Of a stretch of 64,000 nucleotides of DNA, positions 17,788 to 24,983 are shown piece by piece. The DNA comes from Candidatus Kapaibacterium sp. GTDB taxonomy: Bacteria > Bacteroidota > Ignavibacteria > Kapaibacteriales > NICIL-2. Numbering within the stretch: the first letter of the stretch is position 1; the number at the start of each line of letters is the position of its first letter. The translations under genes were made by a program, and so were the position numbers. The notes beneath the pieces were generated by a model, which saw only the letters and a list, made by a program, of their open reading frames with translations, ran no database searches and had not been told where the DNA came from. Where the stretch lies: positions 414,670-478,669 of the forward strand of contig JANWWF010000001.1 of the NCBI GenBank assembly GCA_025055755.1, in the 5' to 3' direction.

Positions 17788-19400
17788 GCGGATGTGCAGT
17801 TGTACTTCCCCCCTCGGGCGGACCGGAGGACCGCATACCCCCTACAGTGCTTAGTTGCAACGTTCCTAATGGCGCTGTTGGAATGAGCCGTCGTGTTGCT
17901 GTTGTGCTTACCTTAAGCGAATACGTTGAGCGAAGTGAATTTACTCGGAGCATTGTCGTCACTCCTCGTGCCCCTTTTCAGCTCGACTGGAGCGGACAAC
18001 GCGTGACCATTCTTCTTGACAGTCTCGGCCCTGCGACGACATATAGACTGAGTGTTGCTCCATCGTACCGTGATCTGCGAGGCAATCGTGCAACGGCATC
18101 ATTTTCCCTGGTTTTTTCCACAGGTAACCAAATTGACAGTTGTCAGGTCACTGGCACAATTGTATCGAGTGCTACTGCCAGCGTCCAAGCTCCTCTCTTT
18201 GTGCTCCTTAAGCCGAAAGATTCGCTGGAGCGTAAGACCGAGTATGTTCTCCCTGCCTCCTCGAACGGAGCATTCACTGTAGATGCTCTTCCATGTGACA
18301 CATTCATTGTTGCTGCTTTTGCGGATGCAAACGGGAATACTATTTGGGATGCAACGGAAGACGGAGCGGTCGCAGCTCTGCCGGTTGTTACCCAACACGG
18401 AATGCTCCAGGCACCAGTTCGCCTGTGGATTGCACCTGCACTTCCTCAAACACCTGTGGAAGTAGTCACCGCTCGTGCACTAAGCAACAGGCGAGTCGAG
18501 GTGCGAATAACACGACCACTGGTGCGGATTACTCCCCAAGACTGGCTCATACAGACTATCTCGACACAACGAACGATACCAATTTTTGCAGCATTTGCAG
18601 CTGATCCAGAACGGCTCATTCTCATTACGGAAGATTCTCTTCTTGCAAGTGAGCGATATGTTCTTCTTCCATCGCCTGATGCCACGATAACTGATTCTCT
18701 CGGTAATCGGTTATCTGTTGCATCTCCGTTGGTCTTTGAGGGAACAAGCACACCAGATGCTGTTCCGTTAGGCCTTGTATCGGTTATTCCCTCTCGGGAT
18801 ACCATTTTCCAGGCGCCGCTTCGCCCCTTCATAGAACTTCAGTGGAGCGATGCACTTGGGGAACTTCCTCCCATTACCTTGTACGAAAGTACAAGTGCAA
18901 AGCCGGTTCCTCTCATAATAAACCGGCTCGACGCTGCACGACTACGCGCAATCCCTTCGGATTCCCTGATGCCAGGAAAAATGTACACATGGTCTGTCAT
19001 TCTGGGCGCCACACGTTCATGGAATGGCAACACAAGTATTGACACAAACCGCCTAATGCGGACAATTGTGACACTTGACACTCGGAATGGTGGTTCGGTC
19101 CGTGGAATAATCCAAGATTCGTGTTGCCAGTGCATGCAGGCTATTGTTGTTGTACGCCGCACAAATGGAACACCAATTCAATTAGTCCCAGCAGACGCAG
19201 AGCGACGCTTTTTCATACCTTACCTTCCAGAGGGTGATTACTTGTTGGATGCTTTCTGCGATACCAATAACAACGGTCGCTACGACGGCGGTAGTCTTCA
19301 ACCTATGCGCTACGGAGAGCGTGTCACACATGCTCCCGTCCGTGTCTCTGTCAAAGCGCGGTGGGAGGTTGATGGTGTTATCCTCATGCTCCAGCAATGA
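17727..19400 (+). CDS. Lipoprotein with N-terminal Ig-like (Big_5) domain
   Basis: About 557 residues. A hydrophobic signal ends in lipobox 'LFLSGC', followed by 'PPSGGPEDRIPPTVL', the standard opening of Bacteroidota Ig-like (Big_5/SbsA-type) lipoproteins ('P.GGP.D..PP'). Two later segments 'DANGNTIWDATEDG' and 'DTNNNGRYDGG' are Asp/Asn-rich calcium-loop-like turns. The role is unknown; such proteins are probably outer-membrane associated. ATG 17727 was chosen for the signal peptide, giving a 61 bp overlap with the flippase; TTG 17748 and GTG 17751 are alternatives. Its stop overlaps pdxB by ATGA. Confidence 0.7.
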   Translation: MAALHTLLVVWCTPTLVLFLSGCAVVLPPSGGPEDRIPPTVLSCNVPNGAVGMSRRVAVVLTLSEYVERSEFTRSIVVTPRAPFQLDWSGQRVTILLDSLGPATTYRLSVAPSYRDLRGNRATASFSLVFSTGNQIDSCQVTGTIVSSATASVQAPLFVLLKPKDSLERKTEYVLPASSNGAFTVDALPCDTFIVAAFADANGNTIWDATEDGAVAALPVVTQHGMLQAPVRLWIAPALPQTPVEVVTARALSNRRVEVRITRPLVRITPQDWLIQTISTQRTIPIFAAFAADPERLILITEDSLLASERYVLLPSPDATITDSLGNRLSVASPLVFEGTSTPDAVPLGLVSVIPSRDTIFQAPLRPFIELQWSDALGELPPITLYESTSAKPVPLIINRLDAARLRAIPSDSLMPGKMYTWSVILGATRSWNGNTSIDTNRLMRTIVTLDTRNGGSVRGIIQDSCCQCMQAIVVVRRTNGTPIQLVPADAERRFFIPYLPEGDYLLDAFCDTNNNGRYDGGSLQPMRYGERVTHAPVRVSVKARWEVDGVILMLQQ

Positions 19401-20476
19401 TATTCGTAGATGAATCCATTCCTCTCCTTGCAGAGCTTCTGGCACCGTTAGGAGAAGTGTATCGTTTTCGCCCTCAAGCTCTTGATCGCGCGTTATTAAT
19501 CCAGATGAATTGCCATGCACTTTTTTTTCGTTCTTCACTTCGTGTTACTCCTGCTCTGCTGGAGGGTACAACTGTAGAATTTCTCGGTTCTGTAACCAGC
19601 GGAAGTGATCACATTGCAGAGAGTCTCTTTCGCTCTGACCGTTACACTATTGCCCTGGCACAGGGAGCAAATGCTAATGCAGTAGCAGAATATGTTCTTG
19701 CAAGTATCCTTGAATGGAGCTACCGTATGAACATTTCTCCCGCAGGAATATCAATCGGCATCATTGGATTCGGCAACATTGGTCGCCGTGTTGCAGAGTA
19801 TTGCCACCAGCTTGGCATGCAGGTTATCGTAAGCGATCCACCTCTTCAAGACCAAGGATTTCTTTTCCCGTCTTATGTCACCACGGGGACTCTTGCACAA
19901 CTTCTCGACGCAAGCACCATCATCACTGCCCACGTACCGCTTATCCTTAGCGGTCCTTATCGAACCACGCGCTTGTTAACAACCAGCATGCTCGCCGGAA
20001 CACCGGTGAAGCTCCTTATCAATACCTCGCGGGGACAGGTAATTCCAAACCGCGTTCTCCTGGATGCAACACGCCGTGGCGTAGCAGTCTCGATTGATGT
20101 TTGGGAAAATGAACCCAACATTTCTCCTACTGTAGCCCGACGAGCAATTTTTGCGACTTGTCATATTGCTGGACATTCCATCAATGCTAAGCTTGCCGCA
20201 TCGGTGCAAGTAGCGCGTCAGTATTACGCTTTCTGTAAGCATCCCTTTACTCTGCCACTGCTAAATCTCCCTCCACGCATTCTTTTTGAGCAATCGCTAC
20301 CGCTGGACCAAGTGCGAAAAGTACTCTTGCGTTCTCGACAATTCGACCGTGATAGTGCCGCGCTCCGACGCTTTTCCCGGCTGCCAGTTCATAAACGAAT
20401 CCCAGCGATTGAGCATTTTCGCGTTACCTATCCTCCCCGTTTCGAAACATATCGAACACACTATGACAGCGACTAA
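19397..20476 (+). CDS. pdxB: 4-phosphoerythronate dehydrogenase PdxB-like
   Basis: A 359-residue D-2-hydroxyacid dehydrogenase family protein. Rossmann motif 'GIIGFGNIGRRVAEYC', 'NANAVAEYVLASILEWS' and 'AHVPLILSGPYRTTRLL' follow the PdxB pattern rather than SerA; catalytic R in 'NTSRGQVI', E in 'DVWENEP', H in 'CHIAGHS'. A ~90-residue C-terminal extension also fits PdxB. It would oxidise 4-phosphoerythronate in DXP-independent-of-salvage (deoxyxylulose 5-phosphate type) vitamin B6 synthesis. SerA-like or other hydroxyacid dehydrogenases remain possible. Both ends overlap neighbours (ATGA before, 14 bp after). Confidence 0.75.
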   Translation: MIFVDESIPLLAELLAPLGEVYRFRPQALDRALLIQMNCHALFFRSSLRVTPALLEGTTVEFLGSVTSGSDHIAESLFRSDRYTIALAQGANANAVAEYVLASILEWSYRMNISPAGISIGIIGFGNIGRRVAEYCHQLGMQVIVSDPPLQDQGFLFPSYVTTGTLAQLLDASTIITAHVPLILSGPYRTTRLLTTSMLAGTPVKLLINTSRGQVIPNRVLLDATRRGVAVSIDVWENEPNISPTVARRAIFATCHIAGHSINAKLAASVQVARQYYAFCKHPFTLPLLNLPPRILFEQSLPLDQVRKVLLRSRQFDRDSAALRRFSRLPVHKRIPAIEHFRVTYPPRFETYRTHYDSD

Positions 20477-21062
20477 GCCCCAATGTGAGATAGAAACTAC
20501 TGCACTTGATGGTATTGTTGTCATCCGCTCGACAGTACATTACGACGATCGTGGTTATTTCTTTGAAAGTTTCAACGCGCGCGATTTCGCTACTCTTGGT
20601 CTCCCAACTCATTTTGTCCAGGACAACGTGTCGCTGTCGAAACGTGGAGTCCTCCGTGGCTTGCACTTCCAGTGGAACGAGCCCATGGGGAAATTCCTTC
20701 GTGTGTGTGTGGGGCGTATTCAGCTTGTCGAGCTGGACATTCGACCCGACTCACCCTTTTGTGGGAAGCATTGGAGCATCGAGCTTACAGCTGAGGAACA
20801 CCGCGCAGTGTGGATTCCTCCCGGTTTTGCCAATGGATTCTTAGTACTCAGTGATGTTGCAATCGTCATGTATAAGTGCACAGCTTTCTACAACCCTGCG
20901 GGAGAGGGAGTAATTCGTTGGGATGACCCTGCCTTAGGTATTCCCTGGATGACAAATGGTACTCCTCTTACCAGTCCCAAAGATGCCCAGGGAATGACAT
21001 TGGCAGAGTGGCTTGTACAACCGCACGCACGAGTGTTTTCATATTACCACCCGCCCCAATGA
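20463..21062 (+). CDS. rfbC: dTDP-4-dehydrorhamnose 3,5-epimerase
   Basis: A 199-residue RmlC cupin. Motifs: 'DDRGYFFESFN', 'FVQDNVSLSKRGVLRGLHFQ' with the catalytic His, 'GRIQLVELDIR', 'WIPPGFANGFLVLSD' and 'RWDDPALGIPW'. It makes dTDP-L-lyxo-hexulose for rhamnose in surface polysaccharide; the other rml genes are not in the window. The ATG at 20463 was chosen because it begins the conserved domain and overlaps pdxB by 14 bp. Its stop overlaps the endonuclease start as ATGA. Confidence 0.93.
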   Translation: MTATKPQCEIETTALDGIVVIRSTVHYDDRGYFFESFNARDFATLGLPTHFVQDNVSLSKRGVLRGLHFQWNEPMGKFLRVCVGRIQLVELDIRPDSPFCGKHWSIELTAEEHRAVWIPPGFANGFLVLSDVAIVMYKCTAFYNPAGEGVIRWDDPALGIPWMTNGTPLTSPKDAQGMTLAEWLVQPHARVFSYYHPPQ

Positions 21063-21994
21063 TAATGCCAACGCCATACACTCGTGGTCTTCGACGCACA
21101 CGGCATCGCAATCGGAGGCAGTTTCTCTGGAGCCTACTGGTACTGGCAATCGGACTTGGAATCCTGTGGTGGCAGCAGCAGAGCTCTTTGCATCACCCCG
21201 AATTGCTTTCCCCCTCCTCTGCGATCGATACAAGCGCGTACATTGCGGAACGGTTTCCAGGGAGCCCTGCAATCCATGTCATGTTCGGGGTACCACGCGA
21301 CGCTAACTCCGACGACGATATCCTTATACAACGGCCTCAGTACGTTCTTTCCTACAATCCCTCGACACGATGTGCGAACTGGGTATGCTGGAATCTTAGT
21401 GCATGGTGGTATGGCTCTGCCCCTCGGCACCGAGGACCCTTTTTGCCCGATCCTCTCTTACCACCTTCTATTGTTCCTGTCTATCATCGGGACTATACCA
21501 ACTCGGGTTATGACCGTGGGCACTTGGTGCGCTCGGAGGAGAGAACTCGTTCTATAGAAGACAACATCACAACATTCTATACTACCAACATCATACCTCA
21601 ACACCGAGCACTCAATGCAGGACCATGGCTTCGTTTCGAAGAATACATTGAACAGCTTTGCAAGCGCAGTGAGCGTGAGCTATACATCATCGCAGGACCA
21701 ATTTATCATGATACAGCCCGAACGACGATAGGGAGTGGAATCCGCGTTCCATCAGAATGTTTCAAGATTGTCGTTCTACTACCGAAAGGGCGAGGAAAAG
21801 AATCGGTAACCTCCACCACAGAAGTTATTGCGGTCCGTATGCCTAATCGTGCAAATGTGAGTGGTACATGGGAGCAGTTTGTCTGTAGCGTTGCCGACAT
21901 AGAAAAAGCTACAGGCTATCGTTTTTTTACGGCAATACCCGATTCGATTGCTCAGGCATGGCGGTATCGCCGTCCAATAGTCCCAGCCCTGTAA
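21059..21994 (+). CDS. Membrane-anchored DNA/RNA non-specific endonuclease (NUC1/EndA type)
   Basis: A 311-residue protein with an Arg-rich N-terminus and one hydrophobic segment (~22-38, 'FLWSLLVLAIGLGILWW'), then a beta-beta-alpha-metal nuclease domain with the 'DRGHLVRSEER' motif (DRGH, His general base), 'NIIPQHRALNAGPWLRFEEYI' with the metal-binding Asn helix, and 'LYIIAGPIY'. The nuclease is likely periplasmic, for nucleic acid degradation or scavenging. ATG 21059 overlaps the rfbC stop; a second ATG 6 bp later is also possible. It is the last gene before a strong hairpin. Confidence 0.88.
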   Translation: MIMPTPYTRGLRRTRHRNRRQFLWSLLVLAIGLGILWWQQQSSLHHPELLSPSSAIDTSAYIAERFPGSPAIHVMFGVPRDANSDDDILIQRPQYVLSYNPSTRCANWVCWNLSAWWYGSAPRHRGPFLPDPLLPPSIVPVYHRDYTNSGYDRGHLVRSEERTRSIEDNITTFYTTNIIPQHRALNAGPWLRFEEYIEQLCKRSERELYIIAGPIYHDTARTTIGSGIRVPSECFKIVVLLPKGRGKESVTSTTEVIAVRMPNRANVSGTWEQFVCSVADIEKATGYRFFTAIPDSIAQAWRYRRPIVPAL

Positions 21995-21998
21995 CAGC

Positions 21999-22027
21999 GA
22001 TGGGCGACTGCACAACAGTCGCCCATC
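21999..22027. terminator. 12-bp hairpin between the endonuclease gene and tRNA-Pro
   Basis: A perfect inverted repeat (GATGGGCGACTG / CAGTCGCCCATC) with a 5-nt loop lies 4 bp after the endonuclease stop and ends 3 bp before the 3' end of the convergent tRNA-Pro. There is no U tract on either strand, so it may be a processing or Rho-independent-like stop serving both directions; function is inferred. Confidence 0.5.
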
Positions 22028-22030
22028 GTG

Positions 22031-22104
22031 TCGGGGTGGTGTGATTCGAACACACGACCCCCTGCTCCCAAAGCAGGTGCGCTACCAGGCTGCGCTACAC
22101 CCCG
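22031..22104 (-). tRNA. tRNA-Pro (anticodon TGG)
   Basis: The minus strand folds into a 74-nt cloverleaf: acceptor CGGGGTG/CACCCCG with discriminator A, D stem GCGC/GCGC around AGCCTGGTA, anticodon stem CCTGC/GCAGG with loop TTTGGGA (anticodon TGG), variable GGGTC, T arm GTGTG-TTCGAAT-CACAC. No CCA is encoded. A TAnnTTTG box sits 9 bp upstream. Confidence 0.96.
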
Positions 22105-22113
22105 ATGCAATCG

Positions 22114-22121
22114 CAAAAATA
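22114..22121 (-). promoter_or_regulatory. TAnnTTTG-type -7 element directly before tRNA-Pro
   Basis: Minus-strand TATTTTTG, 9 bp before the mature 5' end of tRNA-Pro, which would put the transcription start almost at the tRNA. The same octamer precedes tRNA-Val, rpsA, mfd and the M20 peptidase gene. Confidence 0.6.
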
Positions 22122-22198
22122 CGCCGCACTGGACTTATGGTGAAACAAACTGCGTAACTTTCGTGTTATTCAACCAGTAAGTTCGGGATGGAGGAACC

Positions 22199-22666
22199 AT
22201 GGCATATATCGCATACAATAACACGTACTGCGTTTTACTTAGGCGCACTCTTAAAATTCCCCTCGATCGTGTTATCCGAGCTGTAGAAAGCGAGGCAGAG
22301 CGTGTACTGTGGCTCGATCCACCGCTCATGTTTGAATTTCGGGAAGGTGGGCATATTTATACCGCAGAAGGAACTCCCATTGCGGAGTTTATCGAATATA
22401 TCCGCGGTCAGCGTTGGATGCTTCGCTGGATTAGCCCACTGAATCATTCCCAGAGCAAGGTATCAGTGGAATTCATTCGTGCAAGCCGCATTACGACGCG
22501 AATCGCCATTCGCCACTGGCAAATCACCACTGAAAAAGATTACCGCGAGCTCCAAGCTGGATGGCTCTGGTTTCTTGACAGTCTCGAGCGCTACTTTACC
22601 AGTGGGAAATACCTTGAGTACGACTATCCTGATGTATTCGGCACGACGAGTAACCTCTCACGCTGA
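22199..22666 (+). CDS. SRPBCC / AHSA1-like domain protein
   Basis: A 155-residue single-domain protein of the START/AHSA1-like fold: N-terminal 'LRRTLKIPLDRVIRAVESEAERVLWLDPPLMFEFREGG', central strands, and a C-terminal helix 'ELQAGWLWFLDSLERYFTSGK' typical of the family. These proteins bind hydrophobic ligands or modulate partners; no specific function can be given. The start is supported by GGAGG 4-5 bp before the ATG. Its 3' end overlaps the convergent ferritin gene by 9 bp. Confidence 0.65.
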   Translation: MAYIAYNNTYCVLLRRTLKIPLDRVIRAVESEAERVLWLDPPLMFEFREGGHIYTAEGTPIAEFIEYIRGQRWMLRWISPLNHSQSKVSVEFIRASRITTRIAIRHWQITTEKDYRELQAGWLWFLDSLERYFTSGKYLEYDYPDVFGTTSNLSR

Positions 22667-23146
22667 TCGTTTGCCGAGCTCTTGGTCGAGCAAGTAGAGA
22701 CTTGAGCCGCTTTCTCCTACCATTGCAATTTTATCCAGGATCGTTCGCACCGTCTCCTCCTCTTCAACCTGCTCCATGATAAACCATTCGAGCAGGGGAA
22801 GAATAGGATAGTCCTTTTCTTGATGCGCCAACTCATACAGCGCATGAATACGCCCGCTGATGTACTGCTCATGCTCGAGAACTGCTCGGAACAATTCACC
22901 AACGGTATTCCATTCAACGCGCTTGATGCGGATATCCTCCAATCGTACAGATTGTCCCCGCGCGTGGGCATGTTCTATAAACTTCATTGCATGCTCTCGC
23001 TCTTCATCATGTTGAACTGTTAGCCAGTGTGCAATTCCAGGTAGCCCACGGTCCCTGCACACAAGTCCAAGAGCAAAGTACAAGTATGCTGACTCTAACT
23101 CAGCCTGAATTTGGGCTTGTACTGCTTGGAGCACTGTAGCTTTCAT
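22658..23146 (-). CDS. ftn: Ferritin (non-heme, FtnA-like)
   Basis: A 162-residue four-helix-bundle iron-storage protein. Ferroxidase-centre positions are visible: E in 'QAELESAYLYFAL' (Glu17-type), 'HDEEREHAMKFIEHA' (Glu/His pair), E in 'LEHEQYISGRIHALYELA', and Q in 'IMEQVEEEETV'. It oxidises Fe2+ and stores Fe3+. The start at 23146 begins the first helix and has a GGAG-like site 6-7 bp upstream; a longer frame from 23245 would add 33 unconserved residues overlapping the ABC permease. Confidence 0.93.
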   Translation of the reverse strand: MKATVLQAVQAQIQAELESAYLYFALGLVCRDRGLPGIAHWLTVQHDEEREHAMKFIEHAHARGQSVRLEDIRIKRVEWNTVGELFRAVLEHEQYISGRIHALYELAHQEKDYPILPLLEWFIMEQVEEEETVRTILDKIAMVGESGSSLYLLDQELGKRSA

Positions 23147-23189
23147 TGTCGTCTCCGCGATGGTTCTACTAATTCCTAACTCCACGGTG

Positions 23190-24032
23190 CTATGACCGTA
23201 TGTCTTTCCGTTGCAACACCAGAGCGGTGACGAAACAGAAGACAACGCAGTGCATCACTAAAACCACTGCTGAATTGCGAATTGTGTCGAATGGTACCGG
23301 ATCATCGAAAAACAGACGCCATGCTGCCGCATGCGTTGTAAAAAAGCCATCCGCAAGGCTCTCAATAAGCGGCACATCCAATAGTGAAACAGCTGTCATC
23401 ACAATCACGATAGCCATCGTCCCCACAACAGGGGCAAGGGCATTGTCAGCAAAGCATCCTAACAAAAGCGCAAGGGAGGCTGGTACAAGCAATCCTAACC
23501 AATTGAACGCGTATGCTCCAGCAAACCGCCAGAGAATGTCATCCCGCCCGAGTACAACAACACCGTTTGTTTTGAGCACAACTAAGTCTCCAACATCGAA
23601 CAATGCGACACCTACTCCTAACGATACCACTGCAAGGAAAAGCATCACACTTCCGACATATCCGACGAGCGCAAAAAACTTTGCCAGGACGAATTTCCAC
23701 CGTGCTACTGGCTGAAGAAAGAGAAGACGGAGTGTCCCGTATGCAGCTTCACCGGCGATAAGGTCCCCTGCAACAAGCGTTACCAGAAATGGCAAATGAA
23801 CAAGTAGCAAGCCCTGGATAATGAATGCTACAAGGTAGCCATGCAAATAGTCTCCCTCGATGCTTAGCTGCTGTTTAATGTTCTGCAACACCATTTCTGC
23901 TAACTGCTCACCCTGCAGCGCCATGACACTATGCACTATGCCCACCAGCACTGCTATAGCGATGAACACGATCCATGACCGCGGCTTGCGATAGATGCGC
24001 CAAAGCTCCAGTCGAACGATTGTCGGTATCAT
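23190..24032 (-). CDS. ABC transporter permease (ABC-2 type, NosY/GldF-like)
   Basis: A 280-residue membrane protein with six predicted transmembrane segments, starting 'IPTIVRLELWRIYRKPRSWIVFIAIAVLVGI' region and containing 'DLIAGEAAYGTLRLLFLQPVARWKFVLAKF', the conserved loop of ABC-2 permeases. It pairs with the ATPase encoded immediately upstream, whose stop overlaps this ATG (ATGA). The exported substrate is unknown; in T9SS bacteria such pairs can be GldA/GldF-like, but no GldG is adjacent. ATG 24041 is an alternative start. Confidence 0.8.
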   Translation of the reverse strand: MIPTIVRLELWRIYRKPRSWIVFIAIAVLVGIVHSVMALQGEQLAEMVLQNIKQQLSIEGDYLHGYLVAFIIQGLLLVHLPFLVTLVAGDLIAGEAAYGTLRLLFLQPVARWKFVLAKFFALVGYVGSVMLFLAVVSLGVGVALFDVGDLVVLKTNGVVVLGRDDILWRFAGAYAFNWLGLLVPASLALLLGCFADNALAPVVGTMAIVIVMTAVSLLDVPLIESLADGFFTTHAAAWRLFFDDPVPFDTIRNSAVVLVMHCVVFCFVTALVLQRKDIRS

Positions 24033-24919
24033 TGCTGGCATGTCGCTGCAAAGTAAAACTGTTCCAGGGAGCGCTCGGGGATGACAGCAGTTACTCTTAC
24101 TCCTGCATTTGCAAGTCGCATAACAACGAGCGGAACATCTGCACTTGCAACTCGGATCGCATTGCTTCGCACTTGCACTGCTGAACATACCGGCTCAAGG
24201 AGTGCACAAAGCTCAGCGGCCGAATGTTCTGCTTCGATAATTGTCGTTGTCCCATACGATGCAAGAACCTGTTCAATTTTTCCTTCAGCGATCAACTTGC
24301 CCTTATGAAGGACCAGCAGGTGCGTTGCTACCTGTTCGACTTCTGCAAGCAAGTGCGATGAAACAATAACTGTCCTTCCCTCCTGCTGCAGCTCTGTGAT
24401 GAGGCGTCGTGTATCAGCGATTCCTTCCGGATCAAGACCGTTGAGTGGCTCGTCGAGAATGATAAGCTCGGGCTCTCCTACTAAGGTCAACGCAAGCCCC
24501 AAGCGCTGCTTCATCCCGTATGAGTATGTTCGAACATGCTGGTGTGCGACCGACGCAAGACCCACACGCTCAAGAAGCTGCTCCATAGCTGCTTTTGTTG
24601 GCTTTAGTCCTTTGAGCTGGGATACGAGGCCTATATGCTCAGCAGCAGTTAAGTACGGATAAAGGTCCGCCCGCTCGATCAGTGCACCAACGAAGCGAAG
24701 AAGCGATGGCTCAAGTAGCTTTCCAAACAGCCGCACCTGGCCCCTCGATGGCTTGACCAGTCCAACCATTGCTCGCAATGTTGTGCTTTTGCCTGCCCCA
24801 TTTGCTCCCAGCAATCCAACGATTTCGCCACGTCCAATGCGGAATGTTACGTCGGAAACCACTGCTTGATTACGGTAGAACTTCGTCAGTCCGCAAACCT
24901 CAACTACTACATCCTGCAC
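24029..24919 (-). CDS. ABC transporter ATP-binding protein
   Basis: A 296-residue ATPase: Walker A 'GANGAGKS', Q-loop region, signature 'YSYGMKQRLGLALTL', Walker B 'LIILDEPLNGLDPEG', and switch His 'IVSSHLL'. The ~85-residue C-terminal tail after 'LVLHKGKLIAEG' is typical of ABC-2 exporters. A GTG at 24919 is taken as the start because it precedes the first strand by the usual few residues and leaves 64 bp after the aminopeptidase gene; no ATG is available there. It forms a two-gene unit with the permease. Confidence 0.88.
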   Translation of the reverse strand: MQDVVVEVCGLTKFYRNQAVVSDVTFRIGRGEIVGLLGANGAGKSTTLRAMVGLVKPSRGQVRLFGKLLEPSLLRFVGALIERADLYPYLTAAEHIGLVSQLKGLKPTKAAMEQLLERVGLASVAHQHVRTYSYGMKQRLGLALTLVGEPELIILDEPLNGLDPEGIADTRRLITELQQEGRTVIVSSHLLAEVEQVATHLLVLHKGKLIAEGKIEQVLASYGTTTIIEAEHSAAELCALLEPVCSAVQVRSNAIRVASADVPLVVMRLANAGVRVTAVIPERSLEQFYFAATCQQ

Positions 24920-24983
24920 TGTGATTCCTGCCCAGAGTGGTTGATTGATCGGACATGCAACGCAAACGGCACGCGCGAAAGTT

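Noticed and set aside
23200-23715. Plus-strand 171-codon open frame antisense to the ABC permease
   Set aside because: Thr/Asn/Ser-rich shadow of the permease with no signal, motif or Shine-Dalgarno; the minus-strand gene is clear.
23190-24919. GldA/GldF gliding ABC transporter
   Set aside because: The pair has the right general type, but there is no GldG neighbour and no specific motif, so it is left as an unspecified ABC-2 exporter.
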